Source: Candidatus Methylospira mobilis | GTDB lineage: Bacteria; Pseudomonadota; Gammaproteobacteria; Methylococcales; Methylococcaceae | Direction of reading: 5' to 3' | Length of the DNA: 64,000 nucleotides | Assembly (NCBI RefSeq): GCF_009498235.1 | Contig: NZ_CP044205.1 | Location: forward strand, 1,561,501-1,625,500 | Part shown: piece after piece, positions 28,674 to 37,903 of the stretch | How the letters are laid out: the number at the start of each line of letters is the position of its first letter | Numbering within the stretch: the first letter of the stretch is position 1 | Translations under genes and position numbers: made by a program | The notes under the pieces: generated by a model | What the model saw: only the letters and a program-made list of their open reading frames with translations | Told to the model about the DNA's origin: nothing | Databases searched by the model: none

Positions 28674-29969
28674 TTACGCCACGCCAGCCAAATCCCGCAT
28701 TATTGAATCAGAACATTCATGTGCAGTCGAAGGGGTGCTGCGCTTGCGGCGCGATGAGGGCCAATTCGCCAAGTCGACTTCATCCCGGATATCGGCACAG
28801 ACCTGGACGATCCTGTCCAAATCGAATTGCGTCAAGCCGCTATGTATCGAGAAACGTATCAGCGCCCGGTTTTTTGCCGTCGCCGGCGCGCAGAACACCG
28901 AGCCGAAAATGCCTCGTGCCTCTAAGGCATCCCTTAATACGATAGTTTGCTGTTCGGAACCGGACTCCAAGGAAATAATCTGCGATTGGCTATCATTGAG
29001 GTTGTAACCAAGCGCGTCCAAATGCAAACGCAAGTAGGCGGCATTGACATGCAGCTTATCGCGTCGCCAGCCTTCCTTGCGTATCACATCCAGAGTTGCG
29101 TCAATTCCGGCCACCTCATAAGGCAGCAGAGTCGAGCTAAAAATAGCGGGATGCGATTCACATTTGAAATATTCGCTAAACCGTTCCGAGCAGACGAGAA
29201 AACCTGCTCTTCCCGCAAACGCCTTGGCTAAACTGGCGGTGCGGAAATGAACACGATCTGTCAAACCCATCGAGGCCACCAAACCTTCGCCTTGATCGCC
29301 ATGAGTGCCGAGCGAATGGGACTCATCCACGACCAATATGCATCCTTGTTCGCCAGCGATTTCGGCAATCTCTCGCAACGGACAAATACTACCGTTGGTG
29401 CTGTAAATCGAATCGACTACAATCACACCGGGGCCATGTTTTAATACCTGCTTTTCCAAATAGCCGGGGTCATTGTGAAAAAACATTACGGCAGTCGCTC
29501 CAGCACTACGCACTCCTTCCCACAAAGACATATGCGCAAGCATATCCATATACACAGGAGTTCTCTCGTCAGCGATAGTTTGAATCAGCCCGGTATTGGC
29601 ACACCATCCTGACTGACAAAGAACTCCTGCTTCAGCGTGCATAAAGGCTGCCAATTTTTTTTCCAGCTTTGCTTGAGCACTGCCCGCATGCAAAAAAACG
29701 CCTGACATCAGCAATCCATTACCTTCTTCCAACAAGCTTTCCGAGGTCGCTTTGACAATACCTGGGTGGTTTGCCAAAAACAAATAATCATTACTGCTCA
29801 GCAGCAAAGCACTTTTATCCGGAACCCTTCCACGCATGATATGCCCGCCACCCCAAGTATTCTGCACCCGATTACGATAGTATGCATTAACACGCCGCTC
29901 CAAAAAATCCGGCTCCATGGCGCAGGGAAAGTTTTTTGACAATATCAGTCTTGTTACATTGTTTTTCAT
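28674..29969 (-). CDS. lqsA: CqsA/LqsA alpha-hydroxyketone autoinducer synthase
   Basis: 431 residues, PLP-dependent alpha-oxoamine synthase family. LLLSSNDYLFLANHP near 55-70, CQSGWCANTGLIQ, VVDESHSLGTHGDQGEG (Asp215, His218) and TASLAKAFAGRAGF with PLP Lys249 match CqsA, which condenses an acyl-CoA with an amino acid-derived partner to make the CAI-1/LAI-1 precursor. It converges on lqsS-lqsR. GAGGT lies just upstream of the ATG. Length is normal plus a Ser/Arg-rich tail of about 30 residues. Confidence 0.92.
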   Translation of the reverse strand: MKNNVTRLILSKNFPCAMEPDFLERRVNAYYRNRVQNTWGGGHIMRGRVPDKSALLLSSNDYLFLANHPGIVKATSESLLEEGNGLLMSGVFLHAGSAQAKLEKKLAAFMHAEAGVLCQSGWCANTGLIQTIADERTPVYMDMLAHMSLWEGVRSAGATAVMFFHNDPGYLEKQVLKHGPGVIVVDSIYSTNGSICPLREIAEIAGEQGCILVVDESHSLGTHGDQGEGLVASMGLTDRVHFRTASLAKAFAGRAGFLVCSERFSEYFKCESHPAIFSSTLLPYEVAGIDATLDVIRKEGWRRDKLHVNAAYLRLHLDALGYNLNDSQSQIISLESGSEQQTIVLRDALEARGIFGSVFCAPATAKNRALIRFSIHSGLTQFDLDRIVQVCADIRDEVDLANWPSSRRKRSTPSTAHECSDSIMRDLAGVA

Positions 29970-30196
29970 TACAGAACCTCATAATCACGATTAAATAGAC
30001 ATTATGTTTAGCGTGCATTTGAAGCTTCAAATGCAGCACCAACTATAGTGTAAGGCTCTATAATTACCAGACAGTAACAATAAAAAACTGATTGTGCAGT
30101 TTTCTCACATGCTTGATTTCAAGCAAAAACGAGCTTCCCCCGGAAAATAGTCTTCCAAGGGTGACGTAAAATTCACGTTACTTTTGGAGAAAGAAG

Positions 30197-30490
30197 ATGA
30201 AGCTATCGAAACGGGAATACACAACCGAGTTCAAGGAACTGGCGGTCAAGCGTGTTAAGGCGGGCCAATCGGCTGGAGCGGTAGCCAGGTACCTGGGACT
30301 GATCGAGCAGATGCTGCGCAACCGGGTCAAGGCCGCCGAAGCCGGGAAGCTTGTGGGAGTTGGTACCAACAAGGCAGTTACCACTGAGCAGATGGAACTC
30401 TCCAGGCTACGTGCCGAGAACGTACGGCTGAAGCAGGAGAATGAAATTCCAAAAAAAGCGACGGCGTACTTTGCGAAAGAAACACGGTGA
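30197..30490 (+). CDS. IS3-family transposase OrfA (possibly intact)
   Basis: 97 residues. Helix-turn-helix OrfA of an IS3-type element: YTTEFKELAVKRVKAGQSAG at the start and a leucine-zipper-like RLRAENVRLKQENEI at the end. ATG 30197 has GGAG upstream. The OrfB that should follow is broken, so the element is dead. Confidence 0.85.
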   Translation: MKLSKREYTTEFKELAVKRVKAGQSAGAVARYLGLIEQMLRNRVKAAEAGKLVGVGTNKAVTTEQMELSRLRAENVRLKQENEIPKKATAYFAKETR

Positions 30491-31050
30491 AGTACGCCTG
30501 GATTGATGCGCAACGCAAGGATTATGGGCTGGATACGATGTGCCGGTATTCGATGTTGGCGTGAGTGGCTATCACTCATGGAAGCATGGCGGCAAACCGA
30601 ATCGCAAGTGATTGACCGATGCGTGGATGCTGGCGCTGATCCAGGCTATCCACGCGGAGTTCAAGGGAGTTTATGGCGGCCCGAGGATGGTGCGAGAGCT
30701 GCGTGGCCGTGGATTTCCCGCATCTAGGTCACGAGTGTCTGATGCAGAAGAACGGCATTCGCGCACGCCATAAGCGGCGGTACAAGGTAACGGCGGACTC
30801 CAAACACAACCTGCCGGTGGCGGCGAACTTACTGAATCGGAACTTCACGCCTTCGGGGCCGAACTTGGCTTGGACATCCGACATTACTTATCCATGGACG
30901 GATGAGGGCTGGCTGTATCTGGCAATCGTACTCGACCGGTTCAACAGTGAAGTGGTCGGCTGGTCGCTGAAGCCGGGGGTAGTAGCACGCTATGGCATCC
31001 AGCCCGCTCTCCGGCAGCAGCTCTCGCGTGTGGTGGACATGACCCGGCCG
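30487..31050 (+). pseudogene. IS3-family OrfB remnant, frameshifted and truncated
   Basis: Pieces of an IS3 OrfB in all plus-strand frames: KYAWIDAQRKDYGL, then EFKGVYGGPRMVREL, then MQKNGIRARHKRRYKV and LAWTSDITYPWTDEGWLYLA with the first catalytic Asp. Stops and shifts separate them. Homology ends near EVVGWSLKPG; from about 31051 the sequence is an IS66 fragment in the opposite orientation. The stretch 30980-31050 is unidentified. Confidence 0.8.
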
Positions 31051-31312
31051 CGGCACCTTTTTTACGTCCCGATGATTGCCTCTTTTCCTTGCTCGTCCCG
31101 CCTTTCATGCGATCCTGGCTGGGCGGTTTCGATGAGTTACCTGAATCGGCGTTCAGTTTTTCTTCCAACTTTGCTATCCGTAACGCCTGGGCTTCCACGA
31201 TAGCGATCAGTTTTATCAGCTCATCCCACAGCACCGCGATGACCTTATGCGGATCTTCCAGCGTATCCGGTAACGGCGGTGGCCCTGCAAAGGTGGGAAG
31301 TTTGTCTGTCAT
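31051..31312 (-). pseudogene. IS66-family transposase, N-terminal fragment
   Basis: The first 85 or so residues of an IS66 TnpC-type transposase: a coiled coil (ALRIAKLEEKL) and the diagnostic NADSGNSSKPPSQDRMKG. It is cut after SSGRKKG where the IS3 remnant begins. The catalytic domain is missing. Confidence 0.8.
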
Positions 31313-31975
31313 GCTGCTATTTTGCCGCCTCGGGATGGTTTCAGCAAATCTGGTGAACGGTTACTTAAGCTCTCACCCATGGTTAATTCGTTTGTCTGTA
31401 TATGTCAGTCAGAGGTCCATACCGAGCTTTACCTAAACTTACATTGTTATTAACAGAAATTAACATTAATGTGATGCATAATTTGACGATCCGGAGCTGA
31501 TGAATTTTACTGCTATTCACGGACCAAAACGGAGTTTTTTATAGGTATAAACCACTGTTGGTGCAAATCTTGTTTAGGACTGTTCTGACAAAACTAGCGC
31601 TAATGCTAACGTGCGTCCAATCAATTACAACGACTTCCGGTACGTTTACCGTGCTAGATATTTACTGTAGAGTCTACAACATCGTGCAGTGTATTCAGGT
31701 AAAAGGAGGTGGGGTTCACTGGATCTGCCTGTATGTCGTAGAGTTTATAATACATACATCAATGATTTGCTCTATGCGAACGTTACCAGGAAATATATTA
31801 TGTCCAGCATTGGCTCATTGGTGGCATAAAATACATTAATTCAGAGGACCTTTAAGTGCTGGTTGCAAAGTTTATTGGAAAAACCTCCTGTTATGCTAAT
31901 AGCCAATGTTCAGCTGGGTTGCGTGATATTTTTTTCAGTAAATATTGAATAACAACAATAAATTATTGAACCAAT
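31313..31975. other. AT-rich region without a clear gene
   Basis: About 660 bases. Composition is more AT-rich than the housekeeping part of the window. A 93-codon plus-strand frame (31558-31839) has no domain, odd codon use and no ribosome site, so I do not call it. No tandem repeat or hairpin stands out. Confidence 0.4.
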
Positions 31976-32926
31976 ATGAGAACAAAAAAATATCGCTCTA
32001 TTTTTTCTCCCGCAACATATCAGGAGAAAATAATAAATTTGGTGAATTATTGGGTATTTACCCGGCAACATGCCGGGCAACTGTTCGAAGAAGATAGAGA
32101 TTTAGAAAAAAAACGAGATCGACTGTTGTATTTTAAAAACAACCCCGTTAGCTTGAGAAAGCCGCTGGCTGATCATGAAGCATTTTACCGAAATTATGTT
32201 AGCATGAAAGATGATCCTCGCTCGCTTGATCGTTTGACGTTAATGCTGACTAGTATCTACAAATTTTCACGGAATGAGTTGGTTGTGGTTACAGCTGCAT
32301 GGGATGTGGTTCCCAACATGGCGAATTCACGCAATATCGAAGATAAAATAAGTCGCGTACATTTGGCAGAAGAGTTTTGTCATTGGCGACTGTTTGATGA
32401 AATGCTTAGAACTTGCGGACTGGATCGGGTCGAATGGAAGTCTTTGAGTCCCGTTAAGGATTTTATTTATCGTCAGTTTACACGGCTGCCTGGATTCTTA
32501 ATGGGTACGCCTGTATTTGTCGCTGAGCTGACGGAGCTTACTTATTATTTCCATTTGCGGTTATTATTTGACGAGCTGCTGAGTCATGAACCGGAAGTAC
32601 GCGACCGCTTAAGAGAACTACTTGAAGAAATTACCATCGATAAAATTGCTCGGGTTGGTCAGCGCAGGAATTTTATCGGACCTATCGGTATCTGGATGTC
32701 ACAGATTCTGGTTAAACCTTGCCATGTATGGTTCTTCAACGATATTCCAGAAGCAGGCTTGTTGTTTGATATTAATGAAATGGTAAATTACGCCCAGTCT
32801 TTTGATTTTAATGAGTTTCCAGATTACATGGCTGAGCGAAGCTGGATACCGTCGTACTGCAAGGTACGGTCTTTAGCCGGCTCATATCGGAGCCCCTGGA
32901 GCAAGGGAAGATCGGGTAGAGCCTGA
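31976..32926 (+). CDS. Hypothetical helical protein, possible ferritin-like fold
   Basis: 316 residues, not recognised as a named family. Largely helical. HLAEEFCHWRLFDEM contains an ExxH pair (Glu133, His136) and a further helix has ELTELTYYFH (Glu184, Glu187, His193), which recalls the metal-binding helices of ferritin-like di-iron proteins. In the last such helix EEITIDKIARVGQRR shows DKIAR where DExxH would be expected, so a full di-iron site may be absent. No clear Shine-Dalgarno sequence. In an AT-rich, probably acquired stretch. Confidence 0.65.
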   Translation: MRTKKYRSIFSPATYQEKIINLVNYWVFTRQHAGQLFEEDRDLEKKRDRLLYFKNNPVSLRKPLADHEAFYRNYVSMKDDPRSLDRLTLMLTSIYKFSRNELVVVTAAWDVVPNMANSRNIEDKISRVHLAEEFCHWRLFDEMLRTCGLDRVEWKSLSPVKDFIYRQFTRLPGFLMGTPVFVAELTELTYYFHLRLLFDELLSHEPEVRDRLRELLEEITIDKIARVGQRRNFIGPIGIWMSQILVKPCHVWFFNDIPEAGLLFDINEMVNYAQSFDFNEFPDYMAERSWIPSYCKVRSLAGSYRSPWSKGRSGRA

Positions 32927-33327
32927 TTATATAGCAGGAAGCAAAGAAGGGGCGCTGGCCGCTTAAGGCAAAGCAGTCATTTCTTTCCGATGCTTAGATC
33001 GCTCTAATCGGTTTCATCGTTGGCTGAAAGTTGCGACTCAACGGAAATTTAATGCATTATTTCCCATTGTCGCCTGGTTTTTCCGTTTGTGCCATGAATA
33101 TTGCTCCGCCAGAAAGCTGCGATGTAAGGGATAACCAGAAATAATTTATAGCCCGCCTTTTGACAGATCTGGGCAGAGATGATGCGTGAAAACCGGGACG
33201 CTTGTATAAGCCTGCATTGTATTTATTATCAATGAATATTATAGAAATCCGTAAAATGGCTGGCTTCTTAGATATTTATCATTAATTCGTTTGGTCGTAC
33301 CATTTTGCGAAAAGAAAAAATCTATTT
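32927..33327. other. Intergenic region, nothing recognised
   Basis: Four hundred AT-rich bases. A second frame of the preceding gene stays open to about 32967. No hairpin, repeat or promoter stands out. Confidence 0.35.
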
Positions 33328-34725
33328 ATGAAATATTTTATACGGTTGCTGCTTGCTTGCTACTTGTTTTACGCCATCACTGCATGCTCTGAAAACCATC
33401 CACGCACAATACCGGAAAACCGTTCACCTAAAAATACGGATAATTTTGAAATACAGGTCATGAAATGGATGTATAAAGGCGGTTATGTCAAGAAAAATAC
33501 CTACACGTTAAGATCAGTGGAAGAAACCTGGAAAATAAACGGCGATGAAGTTGATATTGTTTATATTTCACCGGCAGAGACAGGTTTTTTTCCGCTCCTG
33601 TTATATTTTCCCGGACCGGGAGAAAATGCCAATGGAGGAAGCCTATGGCGCGCTGCTTGGGCCAAGAGGGGATATGCAGTGCTGTCGCTGCAGCCGCGAA
33701 ATTTGGGCGCCTTGTCGCGGCAATCAAATGCACCTAAGTCAGATAACCACGCCATTGTTGGTCAAAAAATAGATAAGGCTTCGTTACACGACAGATTTGT
33801 GCAATTAAATTTGGCGATTGCCGAATTCAATCGGCTCCGACAGACGGAAAACTCCCCATTCAAAAATGCCGACATTGCGCATACTGGACTAGTTGCATTC
33901 GAGCCAGTTCTTCAGATGATTGCCGGTTTAACGGAGGAAAGTACAGAGCATAAATTCGCTCTGCTGCCCGCAGGGTTTAAGCTTGAAGCCTGTCTGTTGG
34001 TAAGCCCTCCATTTAATCCGGCGAAAGGCTGGCCGGACCGTCGGCTTTCTTATCCCGATTTTCCTTTGTTAATGGTGACAGCAAGCGGCGATACGAAGCA
34101 ATCCTCTATAAGCCAGCAACCGCGTCAGAACGGATTTAGCCAGTTTGAGTCTGCCGACAACCAGTTTTGGTTGGAGTTGAATGCCGACGTCCATGACTTG
34201 CTGGCCGGGAATCAGCTCAATCAGGATAACAGTGACGCACAAATGGAAGAAGAAATTTTCGCGGAAGGCAAAGCGAAACGACGCGAGTTACCTCCTTCCA
34301 TTTCGGGTGGAGGTCCTCCTTCAGGTGGAGGTCCTCCTTCAGATGGAGGTCCTCCTTCAGGTGGAGGTCCTCCTTCAGATGGAGGGCCGCCTTCAGGCGG
34401 CACCCCGTCTTCAGGGCCACTGGGCGATTCTGCAGGCAATGCAAAACCTGGTTTGGGAAATGCCTCTAATTTTAAGACGTTTGGTCGCGTGCCGCCTAGC
34501 GATAGAGGTATGAGGCAGCCTGTATCGAACGTTGAGCTGACCGCAGCAATACGTGCTATTTCAATAGCATTTTTCGAGTCCAATATTAGGCATGACTCGA
34601 CCGCGCATGATTGGCTGATGAGCAATGCAAACGCTTGGCTAGCCAAGAGCGGCACTTTTCGTGGGCAACTTCGGCATTTCGTACTTAGTCCGGAAAAAGA
34701 TACGGTAAATCGTCCTGGCAATTAA
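33328..34725 (+). CDS. Lipoprotein with alpha/beta-hydrolase-like domain and Gly-Pro repeats
   Basis: 465 residues. A lipoprotein signal (AITAC, Cys20) is followed by a segment resembling alpha/beta-hydrolases of the PAF-acetylhydrolase/chlorophyllase kind (FFPLLLYFPGPGEN, WAKRGYAVLSLQPR). I cannot find a GxSxG nucleophile: the expected position reads AHTGLVAFEP, so activity is doubtful. Residues about 326-365 are a tandem SGGGPPSDGGPP repeat. The C-terminal 100 residues are helical. Possibly a cell-surface protein. Confidence 0.65.
   Translation: MKYFIRLLLACYLFYAITACSENHPRTIPENRSPKNTDNFEIQVMKWMYKGGYVKKNTYTLRSVEETWKINGDEVDIVYISPAETGFFPLLLYFPGPGENANGGSLWRAAWAKRGYAVLSLQPRNLGALSRQSNAPKSDNHAIVGQKIDKASLHDRFVQLNLAIAEFNRLRQTENSPFKNADIAHTGLVAFEPVLQMIAGLTEESTEHKFALLPAGFKLEACLLVSPPFNPAKGWPDRRLSYPDFPLLMVTASGDTKQSSISQQPRQNGFSQFESADNQFWLELNADVHDLLAGNQLNQDNSDAQMEEEIFAEGKAKRRELPPSISGGGPPSGGGPPSDGGPPSGGGPPSDGGPPSGGTPSSGPLGDSAGNAKPGLGNASNFKTFGRVPPSDRGMRQPVSNVELTAAIRAISIAFFESNIRHDSTAHDWLMSNANAWLAKSGTFRGQLRHFVLSPEKDTVNRPGN
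34303..34410 (+). repeat. 18-bp tandem repeat coding for GGGPPS/DGGPPS
   Basis: About six units of an 18-base repeat (core GGTGGAGGTCCTCCTTCA) inside the lipoprotein gene. The unit contains the near-palindrome GGAGGTCCTCC. Such arrays change length by slippage; each unit adds six residues, so frame is kept. Confidence 0.85.
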
Positions 34726-35162
34726 TACAGCACTTTGAACGGACATCCATTGGCAAAATGGGTGCCGTATTGAGGTTTTTTCAACGATGGACAGCTTGTG
34801 TCGCCAATCGAAACAAGTTTGATGGATGCAGTGGCAATTAACATCATGTGGTTCGAATAAAGGGTGATATGTTAAATGACGGCGTCCCTTGCGCTCCGCA
34901 AGGGACCATAAAATAAGATGATTAGCACTATGTTCACAAGCCATTGATTACTGGTGCAGGACGGAAATTAGCTTGTCCTTATAATTCCAAGGCTTCCATT
35001 GGTCGAATCCATACTTTCGTGAATTTCGGTGCTAATCACCTAAAATAATGGACACCCTCTACTATGCATGGCTACAACGTTGTGACTTCTCGTTAAAAGT
35101 CGGATAGCGAGTTGACGGCGCTTATCCGGCGATCTCAATGTTCTTTTCTATCTGGAAGCAGA
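34726..35162. other. Intergenic region with a 10-bp hairpin and a short dispersed repeat
   Basis: No gene seen. GTCCCTTGCG (34884-34893) and CGCAAGGGAC (34897-34906) form a perfect 10-bp stem with a 3-base loop. The segment 34864-34895 (GTGATATGTTAAATGACGGC...) resembles 45555-45583 (GTGGTATGTTAAATGGCAGC...), about 24 of 29 positions, so it may be one family of short dispersed repeats. Confidence 0.5.
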
Positions 35163-36935
35163 CTACGCGCCGCTTTTGCCTTCATCGACATCGGAAAACG
35201 CTCTGCGCACGGCCATGATGGTGATATCGTCGGATTGTTCGGCTTCGCCGACATGGGCGCGTACTGCGGTGATTACTTCCTCCACCAGTTCGTCGGCATT
35301 CCTGCCTGTCTTGTCCTGCAGCAATTCCAGCAAACGCCGGTCGCTGAACAGCCGGTCGTCGATATTCATCGCCTCGGTCACTCCGTCGGTGTACAGCATC
35401 ACTCCGTCGCCTGGGTTCAGGGTCAGCTCCTGCTGGGTAAACTCGATATCGTCAAGTATGCCTAAGGCCATGCCTGTTTCTCCTTCCACCATTTCCGCGC
35501 GTCCGTTATTTTGCAAAAGAACCGGCCGATTGTGTCCCCCATAGCTGTAGGCCAGCCGCCCGGTTTCCACATTCAATGTTGCCAGAAACAGGGTAACGAA
35601 CATGCCCATATCGTTGTCCCGGCAAAGTTCGGGATTCACGGCCCGCAAAATTTCACGGGGCGAGTCGTACCCTGCCGCGACGGCCCGAATCATGGTCTTG
35701 ACCATGACCATGAACAGGGCTGCCGGCATGCCCTTGCCGGAAACGTCGCCGATGGCGATCAGCAGCGTGTGTTCGTTCAGGTAAAAGAAGTCGTAGAAAT
35801 CCCCGCCGACCTCCTTGGCGGGATCGATCATGGCGTACAAATCCACCGGACTCTTTCTGGAGAAGCGCGGGAAGGCGGTGGACATCATGCCCATCTGTAT
35901 GTCGCGCGCCAATCTGAGGGACTCCTGCAGAATGCTCGCTTCCAATTCCTTTTGCTTGCGATACGCTTCCACCAGCTCTTCGGTGCGAACCTTGACCTTT
36001 TCCTCAAGGGTGCGGTTGTATTCCTCCAATTGTTCGCGGGAGCGTTGGATTTCGCCCGCCATTTCCACGAAGGAACCGGCAAGAATGTCGATTTCATCGG
36101 CGGGCGAGGATCTTTCCGTGCTACGGAATGTCCCTGTTCCCATCAGGTGGGTTACGTCATCGAAGTTGCCGCGCGCCAGGGCGCGTACCGACTGAGTCAG
36201 CCGGATCAGCGGGCGGGAAAGCGCATTGGAGATCAGCAATACGATGCCGGAGCCGAGGATGATGAAAAAACCGGCAATGCCTCCGGCCAGCATGATGAAG
36301 CGTCGCCTCGTGGCTTCGATCTCTGCTTGCGAGCGGGCGATTTCCTGCTTGAGCGCCTCCGTGGAAAATCCCAGTCTCAGCACTCCCCATGGTTTGGCGC
36401 CGAAATGTATCGGAAGAATGAATTCGATGGCGTTGTGTTCAGGGTATTCTCTGTGGGTCAAGGCTGTTTGATCCAGCGCGTAGCGGCTGGCTTCGTCCTG
36501 AAGCTTTTCCTGCTCCAGCTCCGGGTGGCCGGAATGGATGAAGGCTACGCCCTCGATATTGGTCAATATCGTATAATCCAGCTCCAGGGTATGGTTGATC
36601 AGCACTTCCCGTATATGAGAGAAATTGAGCGCCGCGACGTCGTTTTCTACCTCGCCCTCAATGAGTCTGGAAAAAGCCGCCCCCCTTTCATGCAGGTTGG
36701 CCCGCATCAGTCCGACGCGTTTGTCCAGCTCGCTTTCCAGCGAGTTTTTTTGCAGCACAAGACCGATAAAGGTCAGCGTGAACACCACGCCAACCAATAG
36801 CCCCATCATGGTGGAAAGCAGTTTCCAGTGGATGCCTCGTTTCACCCTTATGGAATAGGCCGGGACCGCTCCGTCCGGATTTAATGAGGTTGCTGAATTT
36901 TTTTTAAACAAGCCTGACATGATTTCTATCGACAT
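35163..36935 (-). CDS. Membrane sensor with HAMP and SpoIIE/PP2C phosphatase domain
   Basis: 590 residues. A transmembrane helix (about 40-62), an extracellular sensor region (65-205), a second helix (212-235), HAMP (236-300), a coiled coil (300-350), and an RsbU/SpoIIE-type phosphatase with EVGGDFYDFF, GDVSGKGMPAALFM, YTDGVTEA and SDDITIMAVRR, all metal-binding Asp present. Such proteins dephosphorylate anti-anti-sigma-like proteins. None is encoded nearby. It overlaps the preceding binding-protein gene by 10 bases and is the last gene of a four-gene operon. An alternative start is ATG 36920. Confidence 0.92.
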   Translation of the reverse strand: MSIEIMSGLFKKNSATSLNPDGAVPAYSIRVKRGIHWKLLSTMMGLLVGVVFTLTFIGLVLQKNSLESELDKRVGLMRANLHERGAAFSRLIEGEVENDVAALNFSHIREVLINHTLELDYTILTNIEGVAFIHSGHPELEQEKLQDEASRYALDQTALTHREYPEHNAIEFILPIHFGAKPWGVLRLGFSTEALKQEIARSQAEIEATRRRFIMLAGGIAGFFIILGSGIVLLISNALSRPLIRLTQSVRALARGNFDDVTHLMGTGTFRSTERSSPADEIDILAGSFVEMAGEIQRSREQLEEYNRTLEEKVKVRTEELVEAYRKQKELEASILQESLRLARDIQMGMMSTAFPRFSRKSPVDLYAMIDPAKEVGGDFYDFFYLNEHTLLIAIGDVSGKGMPAALFMVMVKTMIRAVAAGYDSPREILRAVNPELCRDNDMGMFVTLFLATLNVETGRLAYSYGGHNRPVLLQNNGRAEMVEGETGMALGILDDIEFTQQELTLNPGDGVMLYTDGVTEAMNIDDRLFSDRRLLELLQDKTGRNADELVEEVITAVRAHVGEAEQSDDITIMAVRRAFSDVDEGKSGA

Positions 36936-37903
36936 TCGATGAGTTGGCTTACCGAGTCCAGGGCGTCCTCATTGTAGCCCACTTTGAGTTTGCCAAGATG
37001 GCAAACGTTGAGCGTGATGCGTGAACCGACCGGGGATTGTACAGCCACGCCCGGTTTTTTGTGGTGGAGGAGGGACTGTGCCAGGGTGGCAGCCTGCCGG
37101 CCGATAGTGGGGATGTCAGCGGCAACCACCAGACTGGCCCCGAAACGAATGAACACATCGCTATACGCGTAGACCGGCTTGCCGGCTCCGTCCGCGGCCT
37201 GAAAAATTCCTTCGACCCGGTCGCGATCGATCAGTATGCCGGGGTCGGAGATCAGCCAAAGCACGTCGATCTGCGGCAGGAGTTCATCCACCGCATCTTC
37301 CACTTCCTCGCGGGTGCTGTTTTCCACCGCTTGCTCCACCAGGGTAAGCCCCACCTCCTGCGAATAGGCGTGGGCTTCCGCCACACGTTCGCGGTTGAAT
37401 TTGGGGTCGAAAATCACCCCGACCCTGGTGGCTTTGGGGAGCAGATAACGCAGCAACGATAACTCCTGGGACAGGGATAGTTCGTTGGCGATACCGTAGA
37501 CATTGGCATGGCGCGGAAAGCGCTGCCAGTTGATGACGGAAGAAAACAATTGCAGCTTGTCCCCGCCATATTCGCCGGCCAGCTGAAAGGCTTCGGAGCC
37601 GATGCTGTAGATCAGGCCGGGGTTCTCTCGATCGACGAGATCGCGCAAGTCTTCCGCGTCCATGTTCGTTTCTTCCAGGTTCACATCGACGATGGTTTGC
37701 CCGTCCATTTGTCTACGAAACTCATCCTCCGCCAACCGGTAACGCTCCACCGAGCGGGAGGAATTGATCACCACTATCTTGCCGGGCGAGTCTTGCGCGA
37801 AAGAGGCGGCGGCATGAATCGCCAAGGCGGCAAACAGCAGGCTCAGCCATGGCGGCAGACTGTTGGGCCGGCGCTGGGCGTGGATTGCAGGCAGGGCTGT
37901 CAT
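36926..37903 (-). CDS. ABC-type periplasmic substrate-binding protein (TrpX/ABC_sub_bind-like)
   Basis: 325 residues. A signal peptide (about 1-36) then the two-lobed ABC_sub_bind fold: KIVVINSSRSVERYRLAEDEF, GLIYSIGSEAFQLAG, GVIFDPKFNRERV, VLWLISDPGI and ADIPTIGRQAATLAQ. No permease or ATPase gene lies near, so it more likely serves as a ligand-binding input than in uptake. Its ATG overlaps the upstream stop (ATGA). Confidence 0.85.
   Translation of the reverse strand: MTALPAIHAQRRPNSLPPWLSLLFAALAIHAAASFAQDSPGKIVVINSSRSVERYRLAEDEFRRQMDGQTIVDVNLEETNMDAEDLRDLVDRENPGLIYSIGSEAFQLAGEYGGDKLQLFSSVINWQRFPRHANVYGIANELSLSQELSLLRYLLPKATRVGVIFDPKFNRERVAEAHAYSQEVGLTLVEQAVENSTREEVEDAVDELLPQIDVLWLISDPGILIDRDRVEGIFQAADGAGKPVYAYSDVFIRFGASLVVAADIPTIGRQAATLAQSLLHHKKPGVAVQSPVGSRITLNVCHLGKLKVGYNEDALDSVSQLIECR

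Noticed and set aside
31558..31839. A 93-codon frame in the AT-rich gap
   Set aside because: No Shine-Dalgarno sequence, unusual codon use, no recognisable motif.
34303..34410. Regular short repeats that could suggest a CRISPR array
   Set aside because: The units are contiguous 18-bp tandem repeats without spacers and lie in frame inside a gene.
35511..36800. A 429-codon open frame on the plus strand
   Set aside because: It is antisense to the HAMP-SpoIIE gene, whose domains are all recognisable; the plus product has no domain and odd composition.
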